From the NCBI GenBank assembly GCA_016946835.1, contig JACVTC010000117.1, forward strand, positions 83,501-147,500: DNA of 64,000 bases, in the 5' to 3' direction. This DNA is from Neocallimastix lanati (nom. inval.) (taxonomy: Eukaryota > Neocallimastigomycota > Neocallimastigomycetes > Neocallimastigales > Neocallimastigaceae). Shown here one piece after another: positions 38,410 to 49,169 of the stretch. A program made the position numbers and the translations under genes. The notes beneath the pieces are model-generated. The model saw only the letters and a program-made list of their open reading frames with translations, was not told where the DNA came from and did not search any database. Each line of letters begins with the position of its first letter. Within the stretch, counting starts at the first letter, position 1.

Positions 38410-38429
38410 TGGTGGAGATATCGGGGATG
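38410..38429 (+). promoter_or_regulatory. Putative primer-binding site
   Basis: Five bases after the 5' LTR the sequence reads TGGTGGAGATATCGGGGATG. Its complement ends in CCA preceded by ATATCTCCA, as expected for the 3' end of a tRNA whose 5' acceptor strand is GGAGATA, a start common in class II (Ser/Leu) tRNAs. The tRNA identity is inference. Confidence 0.65.
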
Positions 38430-38750
38430 TGCTGTGTAAAAAGTAATTTATAAGTAGTGGTGTTTAGTAATTTTGTTAATTAATTATATATCCGTATATA
38501 TTTACATAAATTCTCTTCAGTTAGGATTAATTAAAATATACTGTTTAGGATATAAATTTTTAATTTTTTTTATTGGTTATTTATAGTTATATTATCTTTG
38601 GTGAAGAGAAAGTTATACAATATATGTTATTTCATTCATTTTAGTATAATTTAAATAAATTGTTTTAAAATAAATAAGAATTCGGAATATTTTAATAATT
38701 ATATTAAATAATAATATATATATATAAACATTATAATTGTATATATAAAT

Positions 38751-38754
<4 letters not shown>

Positions 38755-38797
<43 letters not shown>
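38755..38797 (+). repeat. A-tract inside the retrotransposon leader
   Basis: More than 40 nearly uninterrupted A residues between the primer-binding site and the Gag-like frame. Confidence 0.9.
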
Positions 38798-38803
<6 letters not shown>

Positions 38804-38844
38804 AATTTAATAGATAAGTACTATTATTTTTTTTTTTAAATTAA

Positions 38845-40826
38845 TTGCTTATAATGAGGAATAATAATTTTAATTGCAATCGGGTAGATACTAGGACTCT
38901 TCCAAGAATTGGTGGATCTCGTAGAGATGCAGAAATCTGGAAGTTTAAAATTAATGATTGGTTTAAGAGGGAAGGTATTACTACCGATGAGAATAAATTT
39001 AGTTATATAATTACAGCTGTTGAAGATAACATCGTAAGGATACTTATGGAAAAAGAAAAAGAAGTAAATAGACCTCTTACTTTGGATGAATGTGTTAAAT
39101 TAATTAAAAAGAAATATTGGAGGGAGAATTTGAAGGAAGATAAACTAAGTCAATTAAAAAAAAAATTATTATAACCCCAAATGAAAATGTTTGTGATTTT
39201 AATACTAGATTTTTGGAGCTATACGATCAATTGGATTTCAACGATAAGTCTTATATATCTGTTATTGATTATGAAAATGCTTTACGACCAAGAGGTAGAA
39301 TATATGAAATGGTTGCTATGGCTGATGTTGATAATCTGGAGGATGCCTGTAGATTAGCCGAAAAATTTGAAAGTATAATAAACAAATCTCGAGTAGGCAA
39401 TGAAATATGGGGTTCTTATACTACTAATATTAAGAATAATTATAATGGTGTAATAAACTATGGCCAAATTGAAAGATCAAATTATAAAAATAATTTTTCT
39501 GATAAATATAATAAAAATGCATCTAATATATGGATTGGAAATAATATTAGAAATCATAGGAATTTTAGGAATTATCCTATAAATATTGTGACTCAAGGAA
39601 TACAAAATAATAACTTAAATAAATATACTAAACCTAGGCAAAACACTTACAATTATTATAGATTTAGTGTAAATAACGATAATAACAGTAATTTAAATGT
39701 TAGTAATGATAATAATATATCATACCATTATAGAAATCGGAAAATTTTAAAATCAAATTTAAAAATTAGTTCATCAAATAGTTCAACAAATAATAATAAA
39801 GTAAACAGTAATAATGATAAAAATAATAGCAATATTAATAATGTTAATGAAAACATAATTAATAATAATTCAATTAATAATATCATCAATAATGGTATAT
39901 CTAACTTGGATACCAATAATAATAATAATGATAATAATAATGATAATGATAATAATGATGATATTTATAATAATAAAAATAATAAAAATAAAAATAACAC
40001 TTTGAATAACATAGTAAATGTGGAACAAAATAAATTATACGCGTTCAAAATGGATAATTTCAGAAAAAAAAATTATAAAATAGGAAATACCAATAATGGA
40101 AAATTTGAAACAAATAGTAATATTATAATAACTAAAGAAGAAAATAAAAATAGTTTCGCTGGTAATACAGATATTAAGAAAAATCAAAATAATAATATGG
40201 AAATTAATAGTATTGTAACAATAAATATTAAAACTATTGATAATAATGAAAATATTAATTCAAATAGTAAAAAGAATAAAAATAATAATGATATTATTGG
40301 GATATCTGAAAATATAATTAACAAGAGAAATAGTAATAAAAATATAAAAGAAGTAATAAATATTAATGAACCTTTAAAAGTTGAAAACATTAACAATAGA
40401 ACTAATAAATCTATAACTCCTAGTTTAGTAATAGAATCAAAAGTTATTATTAATAAAAATTCAAAAATAAACAATACTCAAATTATTCCAAATAATAATA
40501 AAAATAAGCAATTTACAAATAAAGTGAATTCAGTTAATAATAATATTTATATAAAAGAAAGAAAAATTATTAACAAAAATTCTCCGATAGATGAATCTAG
40601 TAAAGTTGTTAATGTTGGTAGTGCTAAGAAAATAAAAATTAATAAAATTAAAAAGATAATTAAAATTCCAAATATTCGTATTCAAAATAACAATAAAAAT
40701 AAAATAAATATTAATAAAATTTTTATGCCCAAACCTGAGATTATGTTAAAAGATATTATTATTTATAGCAACAATCGCATTGATACAAAACGAACAAATA
40801 GGAATTATAAATATAAAAGAAAATAA
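38845..40826 (+). CDS. Gag-like protein of the non-autonomous retrotransposon (frameshifted)
   Basis: Two frames belong together. Frame 1 (38845-39174, 109 aa) carries a gag-like start (RDAEIWKFKINDWFKREG, ECVKLIKKKYW). Frame 2 (from before 39213 to 40826) continues with FLELYDQLDFNDKSYISVID, NALRPRGRIYEMV and EDACRLAEKFES, a pattern like Retrotrans_gag domains, and then about 450 residues of Asn/Lys/Ile/Ser-rich sequence with a basic tail. The junction is an A10 run at 39156-39165, where a one-base slip back makes the frames continuous (about 660 aa). This could be a real mutation, an assembly error in the homopolymer, or -1 ribosomal or transcriptional slippage. No zinc knuckle or enzyme domain is seen. 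Confidence 0.75.
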
Positions 40827-40914
40827 AATTTTAAAATTATTATTTATTTTAATTAAACCTTATATTTTCTTTTATAAAAAAAATATATAGTTTAATTTTT
40901 AGCAAGGGCATTTC

Positions 40915-41301
40915 TGATATAAAACAAATATGTGTAGTAACATATTTGTATATTTAATAATAATTATTAAATATTAAATTTATATCTTTTTGATAATAAT
41001 TATTTTATTTTATTTTATTTCAATATGTATTATTATAATTATAATAATTATAATACTTTAATTCATATAAAATTTATATATTTCTATATATTAGAATATA
41101 TAATTAATATATTACCTATTTCTTATAAATAGATTAGATTATTTATATTAGAAATGGGGAACTCTCTTGTAAATTTTTAGGAATTAGAATTATTATTTTT
41201 AATTGTACGAATATTATAATTTTATTAATAAAATTTACTAAACTACCATTATTTAAAACCCACTGCTTATAAATTATTGCACATAAAAGTCCCGCATATC
41301 A
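40915..41301 (+). repeat. 3' LTR (387 bp)
   Basis: Identical by eye to 38018-38404. It is preceded by AGCAAGGGCATTTC, a weak candidate polypurine tract. Confidence 0.93.
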
Positions 41302-41598
41302 AATTTTAAGTCAGCTGTTAAGGTTACTGTCACATCTGATAACTTTAGAAAAGGTAGTTTTACAGTTAATGGTGGAAAGAATGTCTTCACTAAAAAGTAC
41401 AGTGGTGATTACTTTAGAGAAAATGCTCTTCAATTGACTGCTATTCCAAAGAAAGGAAAAACATTTAAATATTGGAAAGTTGAAAAATGCAAATTTGCTA
41501 ATCCAGATTTTTCTGTAAATCGTAGTAACAAAATAAAACAAGCTACTGTTGGTGTTTACCCAAGTAAAGGTTGTAAAGTTGTTGCCTACTTTAAATAA
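41302..41598 (+). pseudogene. CotH-family protein, 3' part stranded beyond the retrotransposon
   Basis: A 99-codon frame (including the stop) starts at the second AATT copy, NFKSAVKVTVTSDNFRKG, and ends GCKVVAYFK. It resembles the small beta-rich C-terminal domain seen after the CotH domain in anaerobic fungal proteins. Codon phase is continuous with 36298-38017: removing 38018-41301 and one AATT gives an uninterrupted frame of 670 residues (VFNFKSA junction). Only one strand of this stretch makes biological sense; the minus-strand frame here is a shadow. No dockerin follows. Confidence 0.88.
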
Positions 41599-42604
41599 AT
41601 GTGATTAATAAATTTTATCATTAGAATAAAGGGATTACTATCAAAAAAAAAATAATTCTTTTCCTTTTTATTTAAATAAATGAAGTAATAAATTACTTTA
41701 ATAATAATTATTATAAAAAATTAATTAATATTTAATATTAATATTAATTAAAAAATAAAATTACAAAAAGTACTCTATATCGATATAAAATAATAATATA
41801 AGGGAAATAATTCTTTTATTTTTGCAACGTAAATATTGATAATAATTATAATAATAAATAATAAATAATAATAATAAATAAATAATAATAATAATAATAA
41901 TAATAATTGATGAAAATAATTAATAATACTAAAAATATATATACATTATTTTTAAAATGTATCATAGTAAATTAATACTATCAAAATAAAATTTTTGTAA
42001 AAAAAAAAAAAAAAGAAAAAAAATTAATAACTAAATAAATAAAAATTATATATATTAATGAAAAGAAAACTAATATAATTCAATTATAAAAATATTAAAA
42101 ATTTTTGTTGATGAAAAATATTAATAATAATTTGTTAATGAAAAATATTAAGAATATTTTGTTGATGAAATATATATATATATATTTATCAATCAGTTAG
42201 ATATAAATTATAAAATCATTTCTTGAAGGTTTAAAGCCTCAAAATGAATAATTTTATTTTATAAATGATTTAAGAAAAATGCTAATATTTAATATTATAT
42301 AATTGATTATAATTCAATTTATATAATATAGTATAGTAATTGAAAATAATAGAAATAATTTATGTTTTTTTTACAATTAATAAAAATATTGACATTTATA
42401 TTAATAAATTTTCAAAATTCAAGAAAAAAAAAATTATAATAAAAATAAACACAAAAAAAAAAAAAATTTATTAATATATTTTGGTTAAATGAAATAAAAT
42501 AAATTATGTATAAATTATATTAATTATTTTTTTTTTTAAAAAAAATTTCTAAATTTGTTGAATTAAAAACTTTAATTATTATAATTTAATCAAAACAACA
42601 ACAA

Positions 42605-42639
<35 letters not shown>

Positions 42640-43873
42640 AAAAAGGATTGGTGTGGAAATATTCAATTGAAAATATAAATATATATGTATATATACATAA
42701 TATACATAATGATAATGTCCGTTTAATTTAATATTCAATTTAATTAAAATAAAAGATATAACAAAAATTATTGATACATAAAATTAATATATCTTTAAAC
42801 TATTTCCTTTTTCTTTCATAATTTATTATTTTTTTAAGTTATGATTTGGATTAATGATGTAATTAGTTACAACATAGGTATTTATACAAGATATATAATA
42901 TATAATACATTTATAAAGGAGTATAAAACATATGTATATTTAAAATTGTATATATCACATATATTAATCATCATAATATATCATAAATCATTATAATGAA
43001 AACCTTTCATGATTAATATAAAAAGGTTTTCATTAAATTTGAAAAGTCTATGCTCTATATTAGGATATAATAATTGTATCATTTTATTATTGTTTATTTA
43101 ATACATTTTTATTACATTTGGTTCATTAAAGAAATAATTTTAATATAATAAAGAAATATATGAATTAATGCTAAGAATAATTTTAATCATTTTATCTACT
43201 ATATAATAACGTTGAATTATATATGTTTAATAATATCTTAATAGATTTTAAGATGGTCTTCATTCTCGTAATTAGAACCCTGTACAAAAATTAATCCTTT
43301 TTTTTTTCTATTTTTTTTTTTTAAAAAAAAAAATTGAAAATTTTTATACTAATACTAAGAGACATACAAGTTCACACATTAGTAAAGAAAAATTTATATA
43401 AAATAAATAGTGTAGCTAAAATTACTTTCATCGTACATCAATCATATGTGTTTTTAGGTTCGTTAAATGGTATGGTTTTTGTACTAGTTTTGGTATAAAT
43501 AGCCATTCAAATACCAATTCAATTATTGAACCTATAATTAATATATATATATATTTAAAAATATGATATTCTTTTTATAATGACTTTTTTTTATGGAGGT
43601 AAAAGGTTTGGTTAAACAATCAAACCAAAAATAAAAAAAAAAATCTGAAATTTGATACTACAAAAAGAAAAAAAAAAAAAAAAAAAAAAAAAAAAACATA
43701 ATAAAAAATTGATACTTTAGAAAATCTCATATTCTATAATTCAAAGACTAAATATAGTACACTTGAACTATACTATCTATTTTTAGTTTGAAAGTTATCA
43801 TAATCATAATAAAAAAATTTTTTTTTACCATAATAATTTTTTTATTTTTATTTTTCTCTATTTTTTATTTTTA

Positions 43874-43904
<31 letters not shown>

Positions 43905-44040
43905 TTATTTTTTTTAATTAATTATTTTACTAACTTTTTTATCTTATTTATTATGGAAAAATTTTAGTAAATTGTTGAGTGACTGTGGTTACAATTTTTA
44001 AGTGATTTTATATAAATAGTTGTAATTTTAAATTATATTA
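41599..44040. other. AT-rich spacer with short hairpins and A-tracts
   Basis: About 2.4 kb without a gene. A-tracts at about 42605-42637 and 43670-43696. An inverted repeat lies at 42995-43034 (listed). Two near-repeats of AATATTTTGTTGATGAAA-like sequence lie at 42100-42170. TTTTTATTTT repeats at 43855-43905. Confidence 0.65.
42995..43034. repeat. 13-bp inverted repeat
   Basis: AATGAAAACCTTT at 42995-43007 and its exact complement AAAGGTTTTCATT at 43022-43034, with a 14-base loop. Confidence 0.8.
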
Positions 44041-44150
44041 TTCATGTGGACTCTCGAGAGGAAGTACCACTAGAAATGGGTCTTTTTGATATTTCCCATG
44101 GTGCTGGGAATGATATATTGCAAATGGATATTAAGAATGTCATATTATAA
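44041..44150 (+). other. Gene-like fragment of higher GC
   Basis: A plus-strand frame reads VDSREEVPLEMGLFDISHGA followed by GNDILQMDIKNVIL and a stop at about 44150. Base composition is richer than the flanks. No family recognised. It may be a gene relic or exon. Confidence 0.35.
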
Positions 44151-44451
44151 TTGAATAGAAAGTTATAATTAAGTATTTGTGAAATATTTTACCTTTTTCA
44201 TTTGATTTGATTTCATATTATTTTATCTTCTAGATTTAAGGAAGTTATTTTTATGAATAAGGAGCTCTTGTCTTAAAGCGATAATGCTACTATTAAAGTT
44301 TAATTTCCAACTAATTTTTTTTTCTCTCTCTCTCCCTTTATATATATATATATATATTTATAAAATTATTATAATTCATATAAATAAATATAATATGTTT
44401 ACATTCTTGTTATATTATTATAGTAGATAAAGAAAAAATAATAAAAATGAA

Positions 44452-45028
44452 TTGTACAGACAATATGAAATATTTAAAAAACTTCTAATAATGAAGTTTT
44501 TAAAAATTTATACAGAGATATTGAAATCAACTGTAAAACATAAATTAAACAATGAAAAAAAAAATAGAGATAAATTTATTAATAACATTTTTAAAAAAGC
44601 TATTGATAATGTTTATGACAGTTTAAGAAATTATTTAAAATTTAAGTATATTTCATATTTCATTTTAAAATTTTGAAGAAATAACAACAGAATAAAAATA
44701 AGAAAAAAATATTTAAGGAAAAAGAAAATTATGAAGTTGTTTATCAATTGTTTTTATTTTGGAAAGTTAATGGTATATGAGCAGAAAGGGATAATAGATA
44801 TGGTAAATTGATTTTGGGTTTATAAGAATAAAAGTAATGAATATATTTTAATTAAAGTTAAAATTTCTAAAGAGAGATACGATAAATACCTTTATAAAAA
44901 ATATTTAAATGATATAAAACAAATTGAAATAGAAAAATATGATCCAGTTCATAAAAGAGACGAATATACTAGTTTTATAATATACGGCATTGTCTTTCAT
45001 AGAAAATATTGTGGTGTTGAGATATAAA
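44452..45028 (+). pseudogene. Uncharacterised Lys-rich gene remnant
   Basis: Two non-contiguous frames: 44452-44676 (74 aa, LKIYTEILKSTVKHKLNNEK, FKKAIDNVYDSLRNYLKFK) and about 44818-45028 (KVKISKERYDKYLYKKYLND, TSFIIYGIVFHRKYCGVEI). They are separated by stops and shifts. Both read like real charged protein rather than repeat translation. Downstream sequence to about 45340 is Lys/Asn/Asp-rich low complexity. No family recognised. Confidence 0.4.
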
Positions 45029-46149
45029 AACCTTCAACAGGAAATAATGATAATGAAGACTTCAATAAAAAAAATAACAGAAAAAATGTTGATAAAATTC
45101 AAAGTCTCTAAACTTAAAGTAAAAAAATAATAACAATAAAAAAAAAAAAAAAAAAAAAAAAAGATGATGAAAATGATTATGATTACAATGATAAAAAGAA
45201 TAATGAAAATGAAAATAATAAAAAAAAAAGAATTAGTAAAAATACAATTATATAAAATTAAAGATAAAAAAATAAAAAAAATATAAAAAGATGAAAATGA
45301 TGATAACAAAAAAAATATGGAGATAAAAATAAAAATATAATTTATAATACTTAAAGTGGATATAATTTAAGACATAAAAAAAAATATCAAAATTCAATAA
45401 ATGAAACTACTGTATTAATTTTAAAATAAATTAAATTATTAATAAATAAATAAACATTTATCACAATACATAAAATAACAAACAATACATAAATATGAAT
45501 TAGACAATAACTTAAGAAACCGCTCTATTAAATTTTTTAAAAAAAAAAGATGATGAATTATTAGATAAAATCATGTTTAGGATTAGGCTTTAAATTATTA
45601 TATTTTATTTAAATAAACTATTATAAATATATTTTAAAAAATGTACATGACAAGTGATGTTATACAGGAGGTAATAAAAAAAAAAAAAAAAAAAGAGAGA
45701 GATAGAGAGATAGAATATATTGAAAAAATTATTAATATATAATCATATTTCAAATTAACCTTAATGACTATAATTCTTCCACTTTAAAAATTTTTACAAG
45801 ACCTTTTAAAAAACTTTAATATTTTCATAATTAAAAATTAAATATTAAAACCAAAGATTTTTTTTGGTTTTATCGTTTTGTTTATATTATTTCAAGTTTT
45901 AAATTGACATCCTTTTTCTGTTCTATGGAAGAATTTTTCTTTTTTTTTTTAATTTTCTCACTAGCATCAATATAATTAATTATATCAAAAACATTTTTCT
46001 GCAAGTTCCGTTATTAGTTGTTATCCTTATCATTAGAATTTTAAATTTAAATTAATAAATATATCAATTAAAAATTTTATATTATTTATATAAAAGGATT
46101 TTTTTATTACGTTTTTAATTTATTTTAATTAATTTTTTTTTTTTTTTTT

Positions 46150-46188
<39 letters not shown>

Positions 46189-49169
46189 CAAATTCACTTT
46201 GATATCAATTCATAAATCATTAATTTAATTTAAATTATAATTTACACACACAAAAAAAAAAAAAAAAAAAAAAAAAAAGATAATAATAATAATAATAATA
46301 ATATTAATAATAATGATAGTGATAATAATAATAATAAATAACAACAACAACAACAATAATAATAATAAATAAAATAAATATTATAAAGATATAAAGATTA
46401 TTTATTGAAATAAATAGGTTTGAAATTTTAATAATCAAATAATTTATTATTTAATTATAATTTATTATTAATTTCCTTTTAAATTTTTTCATTTTTAATA
46501 CACCAAAAGATAGCTACTTTTTTAAAAAAGTACTTTCAATTGGATTATCATAAATTGGTGTTTCACCTTTGTAAAGGTGTCATTTAAATTAAAACAATAT
46601 TCAAGTCACAATAATGTGAATACCTTCATCAAAAAAAAAAAAAAAAAAAATCTTTTTAAAATATCTTCTCCTGTTAATTCCAATAACAAATACCTGAGTA
46701 TTTTATTATTAAGTACTTATTAATTGATTATTTTACTTAATAAACTTGATGAAAATCAAAAAAATGATAATATTTATTTTAAAAATTTCAGGTAGTTTTT
46801 TTTTTTAATTTCTTATAAAATAAAAATTAATAATCTAAATAATTTCTTTGAAATAATTTGAAAAGTAGATGTTATCATGAATTTCAAAAAATTACAATAA
46901 TTTACTCTAATTCTTTAAATGTAATAATTTTTTTTTTGTTTTTATTTTAAAATTAATTTAGTATAAACGAAAATAAAGTAATGAATGGAAAATAAAAATT
47001 CTTTTTAAAAGTAAAATAAATATAAAATAAAATTTAATTTATCCATCCATTTAGTATATTGATTAGATATTTATTATTTAATTATATATAACTTTTTTTA
47101 TTAATTTTTTTTTTTAATAAAAGTATTTATAAAAAAGCATTATTTAATTCATTTTAATTTATTCTATGTAACTGAATCATATGTCTTTATTTTTTATATA
47201 TATAAAAAAAGTTTATAATAATTAACTAAAAAATTAAATTTCAACACAAATTACATAATAATCTCATCTATCCTTGTATGACAAAAATGTTTCATTAAAA
47301 GTTTCAATATAGTAATCTAAAATGATTATTTTAATTTATAAATTTCATATATAATTTTAAATTTAAATAGTATTTTATTATAATTTTTTTTTTTAATATT
47401 TAATTATTTTAATTTTTAATTTTTTTAAGTTTTATTTTATTTTTTATTTATGAAATGGATATATTTGTTTTTATTAACTTTAAATATTAACAATAAATTA
47501 AATATAAATGATGAATAAATTAAAAGTATTTTAATTCGTTTGTTCTTAATAATCCGGAATTAGCAAAATTATTATTAAAAGAGTTACATAATATAATAAA
47601 GAAAAATGGTCAAAATAAAAAAAAAAAAAACTTAGTCATAGCAAAGTAATGGTCAATAATTATAAAATGATGATTAATAATTATGGTCAATTAAATAAAA
47701 TTGAATTGGATAATTTTTAGCAACGATTTTATATAATTTAATTATATAAAATCGTTAATAGTAAAATAATTAAATATAAATAAAATTTATTATTATTCAA
47801 AATCACCAATATTTTATTTCATTGAAGAGTTTAATTAAGTTTTATTGAAATATTTTAATTTTATATTAATTATAATTTTGAAATGAATAATTAACATAAA
47901 ATTATCCTATTTATATTAATGATTATTTATTTATTAATTATTAATATTTTTTATTTATTATTATTTCCCATGTTAAATAATTTTATCCATTTTTAATAAT
48001 ATATTTACATTCTTTCTATTCATGGAATAATTAATCTTATTAATTATTATTTTTATTAATTATTATTTTTATTTTATTTATTTATATAATAAAAAATTTT
48101 AAAATTTTTATATGATATATATGTATATTTTTTTATAGACAAGGGAAAAAAAAATTTTTTTTTATATTATACATTTTTAGTTATTGATATAATAAAATCT
48201 GGTAATATTTTTTTTTAAAATAATATATTTTTTTTTTAATAAATAATATTATATTTATTTATTATTTTTTTTTAAATAAATTATAATGTATTTATTTTTT
48301 TTAATATAATATTATTATATTTATTTTTTTTTTTAATAAATAATATTATATTTGTTTATTTTTTTTTAATATAAAAATATTATATTTGTTATTTTTAATA
48401 AATAATATTATATATATATTTTTTATAATTTCTATTAATAATTTTATTTATTATTTCAGATTTTTTTTTTTTTTTGTGGTATCTTTTATTGCTTTATTAT
48501 TATCTCTTTTAACTTTTTATTTTTATATTTTCATTTAAAATAGATTTTTAATTATTGAATTTAATTATTTTTAATGAATGACATTAAATATTTTAGTATT
48601 GTAAAATTTAATAAAATTTTAAAATATAATAAAATCTACTTTAAAATTTAATTAATTATATTTTAAATAATATAAAATAAAATTGCTTAATTGAATGTAT
48701 TATGATTTTGGGAGAATATTAATTAAAATTAATATAAGATTTTTTTTTTGAATTAAAGTTACTAAATGGGTTAAGTGGAGAGGTTGTACAGTTAGCATTA
48801 ATAATAATAATAGTAATAATAATAATAAATAATAAATAATAGTAAGATAATAAATTAATAAAAGTATTTATATAAAAAAAAATTATATAATTAAATTAAA
48901 AATAAATATATATATATGGTATTTGAACCTTACTTTTGTATTATATATTATTTCTTTTTTTTTATATATATATATTTATAAAATTATATTTACAAATTTT
49001 GTGGTCTAATAAAGTCTACTAAAATTTCCATTTTATTTATTTATTATTAAATAGATATATAAATAAATATATTTTTATTATAAGAATTGGAATAATATAA
49101 AAAATAAAATTAAATAAAATAAAAATATAATATAATAAAAAAGAATATAGGAATAAAAAAAAAAAAAAA
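45029..49169. other. Long AT-rich spacer; 5' flank of the esterase gene
   Basis: About 4.1 kb with no supported gene. Poly-T at about 46130-46187. (TAA)n and (CAA)n runs at 46279-46372. Small hairpin CACCTTT/AAAGGTG at 46564-46579. A 16-bp hairpin at 47722-47756 (listed). TTTTTTTTAATAAATAATATT-like repeats at 48200-48420. The right end is the A-rich leader of the esterase gene. Confidence 0.65.
47722..47756. repeat. Perfect 16-bp inverted repeat with 3-base loop
   Basis: AACGATTTTATATAAT at 47722-47737 and ATTATATAAAATCGTT at 47741-47756, loop TTA. Confidence 0.85.

Larger units (their letters stand above)
38018..41301 (+). mobile_element. Young non-autonomous LTR retrotransposon inserted in the CotH gene
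   Basis: A 3284-base element bounded by two 387-base LTRs, identical by eye, that begin TGATAT and end ATATCA. Flanks show a 4-base target duplication AATT (38014-38017 and 41302-41305). The interior encodes a Gag-like protein and an Asn-rich extension but no protease, integrase, RT or RNase H, so it must be mobilised by an autonomous partner. Identical LTRs imply a recent insertion. Its orientation is the same as the host gene. Confidence 0.93.

Noticed and set aside
41311-41541. 76-codon minus-strand frame
   Set aside because: It is antisense to the CotH C-terminal segment, which has better protein sense and phase continuity.
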